Under the pieces are notes generated by a model. That model was not told the DNA's origin and did no database searches. It saw only the letters and a list, made by a program, of their open reading frames with translations. Shown here in pieces: positions 1-7,710 of a DNA stretch of 38,085 nucleotides; position 1 is the stretch's first letter, and every line of letters begins with the position of its first letter. This DNA comes from an uncultured Chitinophagaceae bacterium (GTDB taxonomy: Bacteria > Bacteroidota > Bacteroidia > Chitinophagales > Chitinophagaceae), in contig CAITVK010000107.1 of the NCBI GenBank assembly GCA_903895845.1, positions 1-38,085 on the forward strand, read 5' to 3'. Made by a program: the position numbers and the translations under genes.

Positions 1-535
1 CTAAAGATTGGGATACTAACTGAATTAATGAAGCCACCTCCGATTTTTGGTGGGCCTGTAAAACAACATAAATTAATTCTGATGCTATTCTTAATAAGAA
101 AAAAGAGCCTCCAAGAATGAAAATAAAATTTACTGCAACTGAGTTCTCTTTACTTGCATTGAAAACTCTGTTCCAATCAATCCAACTCGTTGAAACTAAT
201 AAGAGAAAGATAAAAATGATAGAAACAATTAAAAGTGTGATATAAACTGTAGAAATAATTTGTCTAGCGATAAAAAAATCTCCCTTTGCAATTGCCTCTG
301 TCAGTTTGTTTTTTGCCCCATTTGAGATTCCTCCATCAAATAATGAAAGCCATGTTGTTGCAGTAACGATTGTAGTAAAAATTCCGTATTGATAAGCACT
401 GATCTGATTTATTAATAAAGGAACCATCAGCAAGCTTATACCTGCGTAAAGACCTTTACAAACGAAAATTATTCCAATACTCTTATACTGTCTGAGTGAT
501 TTGGCATCCAGCTTTAATGAAATCTGATTAAGCAT
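1..535 (-). CDS. wzx: Wzx-type polysaccharide flippase, N-terminal part (runs off the left edge)
   Basis: I translated 178 codons without a stop from an ATG at 535 to the window edge. The protein is hydrophobic, with membrane segments at roughly residues 20-40, 45-65, 95-120 and 135-160. The stretch LFDGGISNGAKNKL followed by EAIAKGD resembles the N-terminal part of Wzx/MATE-like flippases, where a GLGNGLRNKL-type loop follows the second helix. Family role: moves the undecaprenyl-linked repeat unit from the cytoplasmic to the periplasmic face of the inner membrane. The start codon overlaps the end of the wzz-like gene by 8 nt, which suggests translational coupling. The C-terminal half is not in the window, so intactness cannot be judged. 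Confidence 0.8.
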   Translation of the reverse strand, partial: MLNQISLKLDAKSLRQYKSIGIIFVCKGLYAGISLLMVPLLINQISAYQYGIFTTIVTATTWLSLFDGGISNGAKNKLTEAIAKGDFFIARQIISTVYITLLIVSIIFIFLLLVSTSWIDWNRVFNASKENSVAVNFIFILGGSFFLLRIASELIYVVLQAHQKSEVASLIQLVSQSL

Positions 536-1610
536 TATTTTTTTCAGAGATTGAATTTTCTTTAAGATAATCAACCTTCTGAATTTGAAAAATTGAAGAA
601 CAAATAACCCATATTATCGCTATAAAAGCAAATAAGAAACCAAAAAGTATCCCACCCTTTAATTTGCCCATTTTCGTCTTAGTAAGTGGCAACCTTGGCG
701 TATCAATTATTTGTATTAATGGGGTTTCTTTGGTCAATGCAATTTTAGAAAGCTCCAAATTTTTCTCAAGTTCGGCAACCAATTCACCTTCTGTTCTCAA
801 ACGAACCTGTTTTTTCTGCGCATCTACCCTACTTACATTTTTTAATGGGTTTATGTTTAGATCATTAACAACAGCAATATTTTCTATACTGTTGTACATG
901 GAAGATTTAACGGAATCTAATTGCTTTTGAAAAATAGCTAAGTTCTGTGCGGCTTTTTTGCTTTTATATTCTCTGTAAAAATCTATTGTATTCTCTATGA
1001 GTTTTTCAGAGAAATCTTTAGAAAATAATTCATCATTACTAACAATCTTAAGTGATAAATAGTCTAAATTTTTGTCGATTTTGTCCACTTTTATTGAACT
1101 TTTAATAATACTCGATACAATATTATTTAAAACACTATCTTTTTCTCTTGAAGTTTGATTAGTATCACTGAAATTAATATTCTTCAAGACAGAATCTTTG
1201 TACCAAGACTTATTAATTTCATTAAAATTAATAAAGTAATCTATAAGTAATTGCTTCTTACCCTTAATATTTACAGAAGTGAAAAGGGTTTTTTCTGTCA
1301 TTTTCTTTAACTGTAATAATTCCATCAAATTATCCCCAACAAAAGCTCCCCCTCCCCCTCCACCAATTGCTAGCCCAAACTGAGAAGCAATACTAGCGTA
1401 TGAGCCAAGCGAGTTTTGTTCACCACTCTCTAGAGAAAAGACTACCTCGGCTTCATATTGTGGCTTTTGGTTAATAGAATAATAAACTCCTGCACTTATT
1501 CCTATTACGAAGAAAATAGATATTAAAATCCAATTTTTTAATAGTATCCTAACCCAATATTCTAAGCTTTTTATAAAATCATGTAACGAAAAAAATGCTT
1601 TATTTTCCAT
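528..1610 (-). CDS. wzz: Wzz-like chain-length determinant (polysaccharide co-polymerase), no kinase domain
   Basis: The 360-residue protein has the co-polymerase layout: an N-terminal membrane helix at about 27-47, a long periplasmic region, and a C-terminal helix at about 319-341 preceded by a proline-containing stretch (residues ~300-312, IDTPRLPLTKTK). Such proteins set chain length by interacting with the Wzy polymerase and the export channel. A run of six glycines (83-88) followed by NLMELL sits where this family has a conserved early periplasmic segment. The protein ends about 19 residues after the second helix, so there is no fused tyrosine-kinase domain. The ATG start lies 8 nt after the wza-like gene, and the end overlaps wzx by 8 nt. 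Confidence 0.85.
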   Translation of the reverse strand: MENKAFFSLHDFIKSLEYWVRILLKNWILISIFFVIGISAGVYYSINQKPQYEAEVVFSLESGEQNSLGSYASIASQFGLAIGGGGGGAFVGDNLMELLQLKKMTEKTLFTSVNIKGKKQLLIDYFINFNEINKSWYKDSVLKNINFSDTNQTSREKDSVLNNIVSSIIKSSIKVDKIDKNLDYLSLKIVSNDELFSKDFSEKLIENTIDFYREYKSKKAAQNLAIFQKQLDSVKSSMYNSIENIAVVNDLNINPLKNVSRVDAQKKQVRLRTEGELVAELEKNLELSKIALTKETPLIQIIDTPRLPLTKTKMGKLKGGILFGFLFAFIAIIWVICSSIFQIQKVDYLKENSISEKNNA

Positions 1611-1618
1611 TTCTATAT

Positions 1619-4078
1619 TTATAGTCTTATTAATGCAATCACAACGCCCACCATTGAGGCAACAGCAGTTGTTAATGCCACTATCTCAGTAACACTCATC
1701 TTGTTTTTCTTTTCAGGAATCTTAGGAACCAATATTTCAGCACCTGCAGTTACCTGAGGATATCTTTTAAAAAATAAAAAATGCTTTATCCTATTAGCAT
1801 CTCCGTTTGGATACAAAACATACACCTTACTTTCTCTGGCATTATCAGTATATCCACCTGCTTTATCAATATAATAGTTTAGTGAAGCCCCTTCTTTATA
1901 CACTACTTCGGAGGGAACCATCACTTCGCCATTTACTTTTATTTCATTCTTTTGTTTAGGTATCGACAACACATCCCCTTCTTGTAAAAGGATATCATCA
2001 ATGCCATTGGGATTGCTTAAAATCTTGTTCAGGTTCAAACCAACTTTAATGGTAGGTTTTGTAAAACTTTCAGCCAGACTACTACTTGTATCTTTTAACT
2101 CTTGTTGAATTTTCTTTACCTTGTCTTCTGTTTTGTTGTTGTCTTCTTTTTGAATGCTTGTATTTACCCTTATTAAATTGGCAGCTTCAATGAAAGCTTC
2201 TTCTGATAATCCTCCTGCTCTTTTCAACAAGCTACTCACTCTTTCATCTTTAGAAGCCAATACGTAGTTGCCCGGATACTTTACCTCTCCCTCTACTTTT
2301 ACACTGATTTGTTCACGGTAGTCTTTCTTTTTCCTTACAGATACTACATCCCACGGTTGCAGTTCTATTTCTTTTCCTATCAGTTTCAAATCTTTTTGGG
2401 CAGAAACATCTACAATCGTTGCCATTTCACTTTTCTGTCCACCGCCGTCACTTTTTATTCTTCTGGCTATTTCTATATTATCTATTGCAGCAGCATCCGT
2501 TACACCTTCTGCCAGAAACAATAAATCATTCAAAGTAATCCCTTGAAAGTATGGGAATATACCTGGCTTCTTTACTTCTCCTTCCAAAGTAAGCGTGTAC
2601 TTCTCTCTGTAGGCAGCAGCTTCTCCAATAATTATTTCATCATTCTTTTGAAGCAGAACATCCGTAGCGTTTTTTGTTACCACATCCTGTAAACTAAAGG
2701 GAATAATTCTCTTTGTTAAATCAGAATCGTTGATACGTACAATAACCCCCCTTTCCTTAAAAGCATCTTCCTTCAAACCATCTGCTTTTGCAATCAATCG
2801 GGAGAGTGTAAACCCTGTTTCCAGCTCATAAGTACCAGGTCTGTAGACTGCACCAGAAATGGTGACTTTATTATCGTATCTGTTCAATATTTTCCCTACC
2901 AAAATAGAATCTCCTTTTTGAGGAACGTATAAAGAGAAACTACTTTTTGCTACATCTTTTATCCTACGTTCCTTGTCCGTTACTTGTTTTACCTGGATAG
3001 AAGCAGTGTACGCTTCATTAGAGAATCCGCCAGAGAAATCAACCAATTTCTGTAAATCATCGGTTGGCAATATTTCAAATATACCTTCTCTTTTTACTTC
3101 TCCCGTCAAACTAACCTGCACTTTTGCAGGAGGAATCCGCACCACATCCTGATCGGTAAGGCGAACATTATTAGTTTGATCTCCCCTTAATAAAAAATCG
3201 TAGGCATCTAGTTTGGTGATTACTTTATTGTTTCTAATCAATTCAATTTGTCTGAAAGAGCCTTTATTGGTTGGCCCACCTGCAGCATACAGCGCGTTGA
3301 AAAGGGTAGATAATGAGGATATATTGTAAGATCCGGGTTTCTTTACTTCCCCAATAACGGTTACTTTAATACTGCGGATCTTACCTACACTTACCTGCAA
3401 TTGCGTTTGACTGTTTGTGAGGCTAGCATACCCACTATGAATCATTTTGTCTTTGATGCGCCTGGTCGCTTGCTCCACTGTGATGCCCACAACAGGCACA
3501 ATACCCACAAAAGGAATATTGATGCTTCCTTCGGGAGAAACAGTGAGGTGATAGTTGGCTTCCTGATAACCAAAAACATCAATCACCAGTTCATCGTCTG
3601 GGCCTAACGTATAATTTTTAGGAGTAGGAATGCGTAGATTGGGTTCAAAAATGGGTGTTGGATTATCAAATAGCTCACTACCAAAAACGGTATTCTTTAT
3701 TTCTTTTTCCTTTTCTTTTACAATGTTTCTCGGAAGCATATTAGAACTATCATCTTCTATTACGCGACTGATAGCTCTACTTGTAATGGATGAATTTTTA
3801 TTATAGCTACTACTGCTGGCAGCAAGCCGGGCTCTCAACTTAGCCAATTCCGAAGATGGCAAACCCCTTTGCAATGCTAATTGTTCTGCCTGTGTTTCGG
3901 ACAGTCCACTTTGTTGAAGCTGCTGTTTGAATTTCACAATGTCATCATCCGACAAATCATCCACTTTGAAAGCACTTAGGTCTTTGCTCTTTAATATATC
4001 CTGCGCTTTCAGATTTTTGGCTGATAAAAGAAATATAAAAACAATGAAAACAATCCTGAAAAGAAACCCTTTATTCAT
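1619..4078 (-). CDS. wza: Wza-like outer-membrane polysaccharide export protein with six SLBB repeats
   Basis: I chose the ATG at 4078 (819 aa) because it gives a clean signal peptide (MNKGFLFRIVFIVFIFLLSA, cleavage near KAQ). A GTG 42 nt upstream at 4120 would overlap the previous stop as GTGA but puts 14 polar residues ahead of it. After a charged linker, a polysaccharide-export domain begins near residue 156 (YTLGPDDELVIDVFG). Six SLBB units follow, each opening with a [G]EV-x-x-PG-like strand: VIGEVKKPG, LTGEVKREG, ISGAVYRPG, LEGEVKKPG, VEGEVKYPG, VNGEVMVPS. The last 25 residues form a hydrophobic segment. There is no lipobox cysteine in the signal peptide, unlike E. coli Wza. Expected role: the periplasmic and outer-membrane conduit for the polymer. 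Confidence 0.9.
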   Translation of the reverse strand: MNKGFLFRIVFIVFIFLLSAKNLKAQDILKSKDLSAFKVDDLSDDDIVKFKQQLQQSGLSETQAEQLALQRGLPSSELAKLRARLAASSSSYNKNSSITSRAISRVIEDDSSNMLPRNIVKEKEKEIKNTVFGSELFDNPTPIFEPNLRIPTPKNYTLGPDDELVIDVFGYQEANYHLTVSPEGSINIPFVGIVPVVGITVEQATRRIKDKMIHSGYASLTNSQTQLQVSVGKIRSIKVTVIGEVKKPGSYNISSLSTLFNALYAAGGPTNKGSFRQIELIRNNKVITKLDAYDFLLRGDQTNNVRLTDQDVVRIPPAKVQVSLTGEVKREGIFEILPTDDLQKLVDFSGGFSNEAYTASIQVKQVTDKERRIKDVAKSSFSLYVPQKGDSILVGKILNRYDNKVTISGAVYRPGTYELETGFTLSRLIAKADGLKEDAFKERGVIVRINDSDLTKRIIPFSLQDVVTKNATDVLLQKNDEIIIGEAAAYREKYTLTLEGEVKKPGIFPYFQGITLNDLLFLAEGVTDAAAIDNIEIARRIKSDGGGQKSEMATIVDVSAQKDLKLIGKEIELQPWDVVSVRKKKDYREQISVKVEGEVKYPGNYVLASKDERVSSLLKRAGGLSEEAFIEAANLIRVNTSIQKEDNNKTEDKVKKIQQELKDTSSSLAESFTKPTIKVGLNLNKILSNPNGIDDILLQEGDVLSIPKQKNEIKVNGEVMVPSEVVYKEGASLNYYIDKAGGYTDNARESKVYVLYPNGDANRIKHFLFFKRYPQVTAGAEILVPKIPEKKNKMSVTEIVALTTAVASMVGVVIALIRL

Positions 4079-4116
4079 TTTATGATTAATCTTATTAAAA
4101 AATTGAACCCATTCTA

Positions 4117-4878
4117 TCACCTGATAAACTGGTTAAGCTTGCGTAACGGTTTCAAAAAAAGTGTGTACCAATTTGGTTTCAAGTCATTCAGTCTCCAGGC
4201 TTTTCTATCTTCCATATTTGCCCGTAACCTATTGACTATCGATTGATTACTCTGCCCACCTGTTCGCATTTTAACTAAAACTTTATTCAAATAGGCAGCC
4301 TTCGCCTGATGCTTATACAAGAACCTTAGCATCAATTCGTAGTCTGCTGCACCCCACAAAGAAATATTAAATAATCCATACTTTTCATACAACTCTCTTT
4401 TTACAAAGAATGTGGGGTGTGGGGGCATCCATCCTTGCAGAAAATTTTCTTGTTTATAATCACCAGAAACCCACAACCGTTTCACAATACCAGTATCAAC
4501 TCCATCCACATAAACCAGATCACCATACACCGCATCACAGCCCGTTTTGTTAAAAAGAGATACTACTTCCTCAATTATCGTTTCCTCGGCATAAAAATCA
4601 TCAGAGTTCAATATTCCCACAATATTACCTTTAGCCAATGCAATCCCTTTGTTCATCGCATCATAAATCCCTTTGTCCTTTCCGCTATGGATTTCTCCCT
4701 TAAAAGAAGTAGATTTAATGATTTCGATGGTATTATCAGTCGATAACCCATCTACGATAATATGTTCCAAGTGTGGGTAACTTTGATTTTGTAACGAATA
4801 CAACGTATCCAAAATAGTTTTTGAGCTATTGTACGTTGCCGTAATGATGGATACTTTTAAAGCTGAATTAGTTGCCAC
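4117..4878 (-). CDS. Family 2 glycosyltransferase
   Basis: This 253-residue GT-A enzyme has the family 2 signature: SIITATYNSS near residue 10, IIVDGLSTDNT at 40-50, and the metal- and nucleotide-binding NSDD at 91-94. The ordering and the GAADYELMLRF stretch near 175 resemble the WcaE/TuaG-type GTs of exopolysaccharide loci. It adds one sugar from a nucleotide-sugar donor to the growing lipid-linked unit; donor and linkage cannot be read from the sequence. The start is a GTG at 4878: there is no in-frame ATG upstream before a TAG. It is the first gene after a 269-bp untranslated gap and the last GT before the export genes. Confidence 0.85.
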   Translation of the reverse strand: MATNSALKVSIITATYNSSKTILDTLYSLQNQSYPHLEHIIVDGLSTDNTIEIIKSTSFKGEIHSGKDKGIYDAMNKGIALAKGNIVGILNSDDFYAEETIIEEVVSLFNKTGCDAVYGDLVYVDGVDTGIVKRLWVSGDYKQENFLQGWMPPHPTFFVKRELYEKYGLFNISLWGAADYELMLRFLYKHQAKAAYLNKVLVKMRTGGQSNQSIVNRLRANMEDRKAWRLNDLKPNWYTLFLKPLRKLNQFIR

Positions 4879-4928
4879 TATACTTGAGTTGTTACTGTTT
4901 GTAACCTAATTTTTAATATAATCTGCCA

Positions 4929-5093
4929 ATAATTGTTAACCGTAAGGAATTAATTGTATGCAGTAGAACCTTAATTGTACACAGTGAAAGAAATACTGCT
5001 AACAGTGAGTGAATTCCGGTTAACCGTGAAGCTTTAATTGTATGCGGTAGAACTTTAATTTCATGCAGTGAAAGAAATACTGCAAGACTGAAA
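4929..5093. repeat. Degenerate tandem array with 21-bp period (array A)
   Basis: Units begin at 4929, 4950, 4971, 4992, 5013, 5034 and 5055, exactly 21 bp apart, with a partial unit at 5076. The best-conserved units start TTAATTGTATGC and end AGTGAAAGA. A higher-order copy is also visible: 4950-4999 matches 5034-5083 with 6 mismatches in 50, offset by 84 bp (four units). Several units carry a small dyad at unit positions 4-7 and 12-15 (ACTG/CAGT perfect in the 4992 unit). The 5013 unit holds a 10-bp palindrome, CGGTTAACCG. No frame is open across it, so it is not coding. Confidence 0.85.
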
Positions 5094-5110
5094 GATAGTT
5101 TTTAAGCTAA

Positions 5111-5128
5111 AGTGATAGGGCTATCGCT
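5111..5128. terminator. Small hairpin, possible terminator
   Basis: AGTGATAG (5111-5118) pairs with CTATCGCT (5121-5128) across a 2-nt loop, with one G-T wobble. A T6 run follows on the plus strand at 5131-5136, while on the minus strand, where the genes are, the hairpin is followed by a weak TTAGCTTAAAAA. It lies 20 nt after the WcaF-like stop. As a minus-strand terminator it is weak. Confidence 0.3.
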
Positions 5129-5147
5129 CATTTTTTCATTCTAAAAA

Positions 5148-5693
5148 CTACTTAAACTCCCTTTCTCTCACCTTCATCGCTGGGTTCCCTTGATAGATAC
5201 CGTAAGCCTCCAAATCTTTAGTGGCTACAGAACCAACCGATAAAACTGAATGACTACCACACGTAACGCCTGGACAAACCACCGACTGCGCCCCCAACCA
5301 AACGCCATCCTCCAAAATGATTTTGCCCACCATTAAATCGAAGGTTGATTTGGAATAATTATGGTTGCCGGTAAGTAGCATTACCCCTTGAGACAAACAA
5401 ACATTATTGCCAATAGTCACTTCTGTTAAGTTATCAATCCACACATTTTCCCCTATCCACACGTGCTTTCCGATGGATAAAAACCAAGGATATTTGATAC
5501 TGACAGATGGTTTTATCACCACGCCAACGCCCACATTTGCCCCAAAAGCTTTTAATAAACGAATCTTTAGACCATTGAACAGTGCCAATCCATTATTAAA
5601 AAACAATGCATTTACTACCAACCAAAGGGTACGCTTGATGGCGACTCCGGGTTGATACCAAGAATTATCGTAACGACTTAAATCAGTTGCCAA
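5148..5693 (-). CDS. wcaF: WcaF-like hexapeptide-repeat O-acetyltransferase
   Basis: The 181-residue protein is a left-handed beta-helix acyltransferase of the colanic-acid WcaF type. It shows hexapeptide repeats from about residue 70 to 155, the family LLTGNHNY segment with the likely catalytic His at 111, the ILEDGVWLGAQSVV turn at 126-139, and the closing QGNPA at 168-172. The N-terminal RYDNSWYQPG is also typical of WcaF. Expected role: acetyl transfer from acetyl-CoA to a sugar of the repeat unit in the cytoplasm. The start is a TTG at 5693, inside the end of the upstream GT2 (11-nt overlap); an in-frame TAA shortly upstream and the absence of an ATG make this the only reasonable start. 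Confidence 0.88.
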   Translation of the reverse strand: MATDLSRYDNSWYQPGVAIKRTLWLVVNALFFNNGLALFNGLKIRLLKAFGANVGVGVVIKPSVSIKYPWFLSIGKHVWIGENVWIDNLTEVTIGNNVCLSQGVMLLTGNHNYSKSTFDLMVGKIILEDGVWLGAQSVVCPGVTCGSHSVLSVGSVATKDLEAYGIYQGNPAMKVREREFK

Positions 5694-6549
5694 GGGAATG
5701 TTTCTTTTTTATTTCGTCAATTTTAATATCTACTACTAGCCTGAACCAGAAAGCTTGCAGAAAATGAAAAACAAATCCTTGCTTTCCATCCAAAATACCC
5801 AATTGTATAAAATATCTGTGAAAGAAATAGATAAAAGGACGGACGTATAAAGGCATTTTCCACCAGATACTCTTTAGAAACGCCTTCTTTTGATCTGGAC
5901 TACCAAACAAATCTGGTTTTAGTGTTTGAGTCCGCAATTGTTGCAACCTTTCCCACTCTTCTTGTGCCACCAAATCGCTGTAACGATTGTGTTTGCTGAT
6001 CCAAAAAGAGATTTCATTCTCCTTCAGGTTCTCCTCAACAATAAATCCATTTTTCCAGATAATAGTTTTACCGGGAACGATAAACCGATGATCCATATTT
6101 TCATTCAGATCAGAATAACCAACTCCATACCTAAACATCTTCAGCAGATAAACAGGAAAATAGCCGCCATGACGAAGCCATTTACCCTTGAATATATTTT
6201 TCCGATTGAAATAAATACCACTCACATCTTTGAAATCCTCATCTCTAAAATTGGAAAGTAAGCCAATCAATTCCGAAGTCACCTCTTGATCGGCATCCAA
6301 ACAAACGACCCAAGGTGTTTTTATATCAAAACTTTTTAAAGCTGCGTCCCATTGTTTTGGATGATTGATGAAAGGATTGTTTTTGACTTCACAACCAAAA
6401 TTTGCTGCTATCTCCAAAGTTTTATCCGTACTGCCAGAATCTAAAATATAAGTTGCAGCATTCAGGGGCTGCACAGACTTTAGCAGTCTAGGCAAATGAA
6501 TTTCTTCATTAAAAGTGAGAATAATAATACTGAATTGAGTAGAAAGCAA
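5683..6549 (-). CDS. Family 2 glycosyltransferase, WaaE/KdtX-like
   Basis: This 288-residue GT2 opens with FSIIILTFNEE and has LDSGSTDKT at 36-44 and DAD at 85-87. The TFNEE...LDSGSTD pattern, with the conserved later QEEWERLQQLR helix, resembles the lipopolysaccharide-core beta-1,4-glucosyltransferase group (WaaE/KdtX) and the many exopolysaccharide GTs annotated from it. The C-terminal third is rich in aromatic and basic residues, suggesting membrane association near the lipid-linked acceptor. The start is a TTG directly after the TAG of the upstream GT4 gene. Donor and acceptor are unknown. Confidence 0.82.
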   Translation of the reverse strand: MLSTQFSIIILTFNEEIHLPRLLKSVQPLNAATYILDSGSTDKTLEIAANFGCEVKNNPFINHPKQWDAALKSFDIKTPWVVCLDADQEVTSELIGLLSNFRDEDFKDVSGIYFNRKNIFKGKWLRHGGYFPVYLLKMFRYGVGYSDLNENMDHRFIVPGKTIIWKNGFIVEENLKENEISFWISKHNRYSDLVAQEEWERLQQLRTQTLKPDLFGSPDQKKAFLKSIWWKMPLYVRPFIYFFHRYFIQLGILDGKQGFVFHFLQAFWFRLVVDIKIDEIKKKHSLGN

Positions 6550-7710
6550 CTAGTTTAAATTTAGTTTTTCTTTATATTGATTAATGTATTTCTCTGCTAA
6601 AGCTTTTTGATTGAAGTCTTTCAATATCTGCTGGTGCATCTTAACCGACTTATCTTGCCACAACGTTTTATTGGAAGCATATTCTTTTACAGCCGTAGCA
6701 ATTTCTTCAGGATTCGTATCAATCACCCAACCCATATTGTTTGCACTAACATAGTCGTGCAATCCAACATATTTAGTCAAAATTACAGGGCGACCAGCAT
6801 ACAGTGTTTCTAAAATGATGTTCGCAAAGTTTTCATTGTAAGAAGGAAGAACCAATAGGTCAGCATTCAGAATATCGTCAAATTTTGCCCTCCACTCCAC
6901 AGCTCCTTTCCATATAATCAAGTCACTGATGGCTAGTGACGTAGCTAATTGTTTCAACTCTTCAACGTAATCATAATCACCGCCACCAATAACAGTCAAG
7001 GAAACAGGGACTTGCTCTTTTAATAACTGAACCGCTTTCAACAATAGCTCAATTCCTTTCTTCCTGTCAACCCTAGATATAAATAATAAATTGATAGTGT
7101 CTTTCTGGTGATGCGTCTGAATAGTTTCCACTAACAAATTTGGAAACTGCAAGAGATTAGGTAACGTAAAAACGCTCACATCCTTCCCAAATAATTGCTC
7201 AATTTCCTTTTGTTCAGAGATTGCTGTTGCATGAAAGACTTGTTTTTTGAGAGCTGGCTTAGTCAGTAAACCCCAGAAGACTCCTTTTTTAATGGGATTT
7301 ATATTATGATTGAAGGAATAATTAGAAAACATGCCACGCGGAGAAAAAACAAAACGAACGCCTTTTATTTTCAATATCCAGGCGCAACCAATCATCAAAA
7401 CACTCCACCAACTATGCAAATGAATCACATCATATTTGTGGGCATCTCTCCAAAGTCTAAGCCATAACTTGGGTGATATGTGCGTATGATCTCCTGTTAT
7501 TCTAGGGAAATAGGTGACATTAATATTATTGACAGATTGAACAATTCCAAGAGGTAAATCTAGATTAGAAGCTCCATTTGCATTGGTCGTAAACACAGAA
7601 ACGGTATGCCCCAATGCTGCCTGTGCCTCACACAAGGCACTTATAGAGTAGATGGGACCACCATAAACAAAGGCAGGTTTATAGGATGGCACTATCTGGA
7701 GAATCGTCAT
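6550..7710 (-). CDS. Family 4 glycosyltransferase, XYAG1-like
   Basis: This 386-residue GT-B enzyme has an N-terminal acceptor domain with the GGP loop at 17-19 and a C-terminal GT4 domain: SRVDRKKG at 212-219, and YNENFANIILETL at 291-303, which is the E-x7-E-type donor site. The N-terminal segments SYKPAFVYGGP, FTTNANG and YFPRITGDHTH closely match what I remember of the Bacteroidota GT group named XrtY-associated glycosyltransferase XYAG1; this is recollection, not a search. The gene starts with ATG inside the last 32 nt of the Wzy-like gene, so the two are very probably co-translated, which fits a paired function. Confidence 0.85.
   Translation of the reverse strand: MTILQIVPSYKPAFVYGGPIYSISALCEAQAALGHTVSVFTTNANGASNLDLPLGIVQSVNNINVTYFPRITGDHTHISPKLWLRLWRDAHKYDVIHLHSWWSVLMIGCAWILKIKGVRFVFSPRGMFSNYSFNHNINPIKKGVFWGLLTKPALKKQVFHATAISEQKEIEQLFGKDVSVFTLPNLLQFPNLLVETIQTHHQKDTINLLFISRVDRKKGIELLLKAVQLLKEQVPVSLTVIGGGDYDYVEELKQLATSLAISDLIIWKGAVEWRAKFDDILNADLLVLPSYNENFANIILETLYAGRPVILTKYVGLHDYVSANNMGWVIDTNPEEIATAVKEYASNKTLWQDKSVKMHQQILKDFNQKALAEKYINQYKEKLNLN

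Larger units (their letters stand above)
4879..5147. other. Untranslated gap between blocks I and II
   Basis: There is no plausible gene here; all frames are cut by stops. The gap holds a 21-bp-period array (4929-5093) and a small hairpin (5111-5128). I found no TAnnTTTG-type Bacteroidota promoter element upstream of the GTG at 4878. Confidence 0.7.

Noticed and set aside
4079-4120. GTG start at 4120 for the wza-like gene
   Set aside because: It would place 14 polar residues before a clean signal peptide. The GTGA overlap with the previous stop keeps it possible, but the ATG at 4078 fits better.
4929-5093. CRISPR array
   Set aside because: The 21-bp units are contiguous and degenerate, with no unique spacers of regular length, and no cas gene is present. 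The same holds for 11711-11878.
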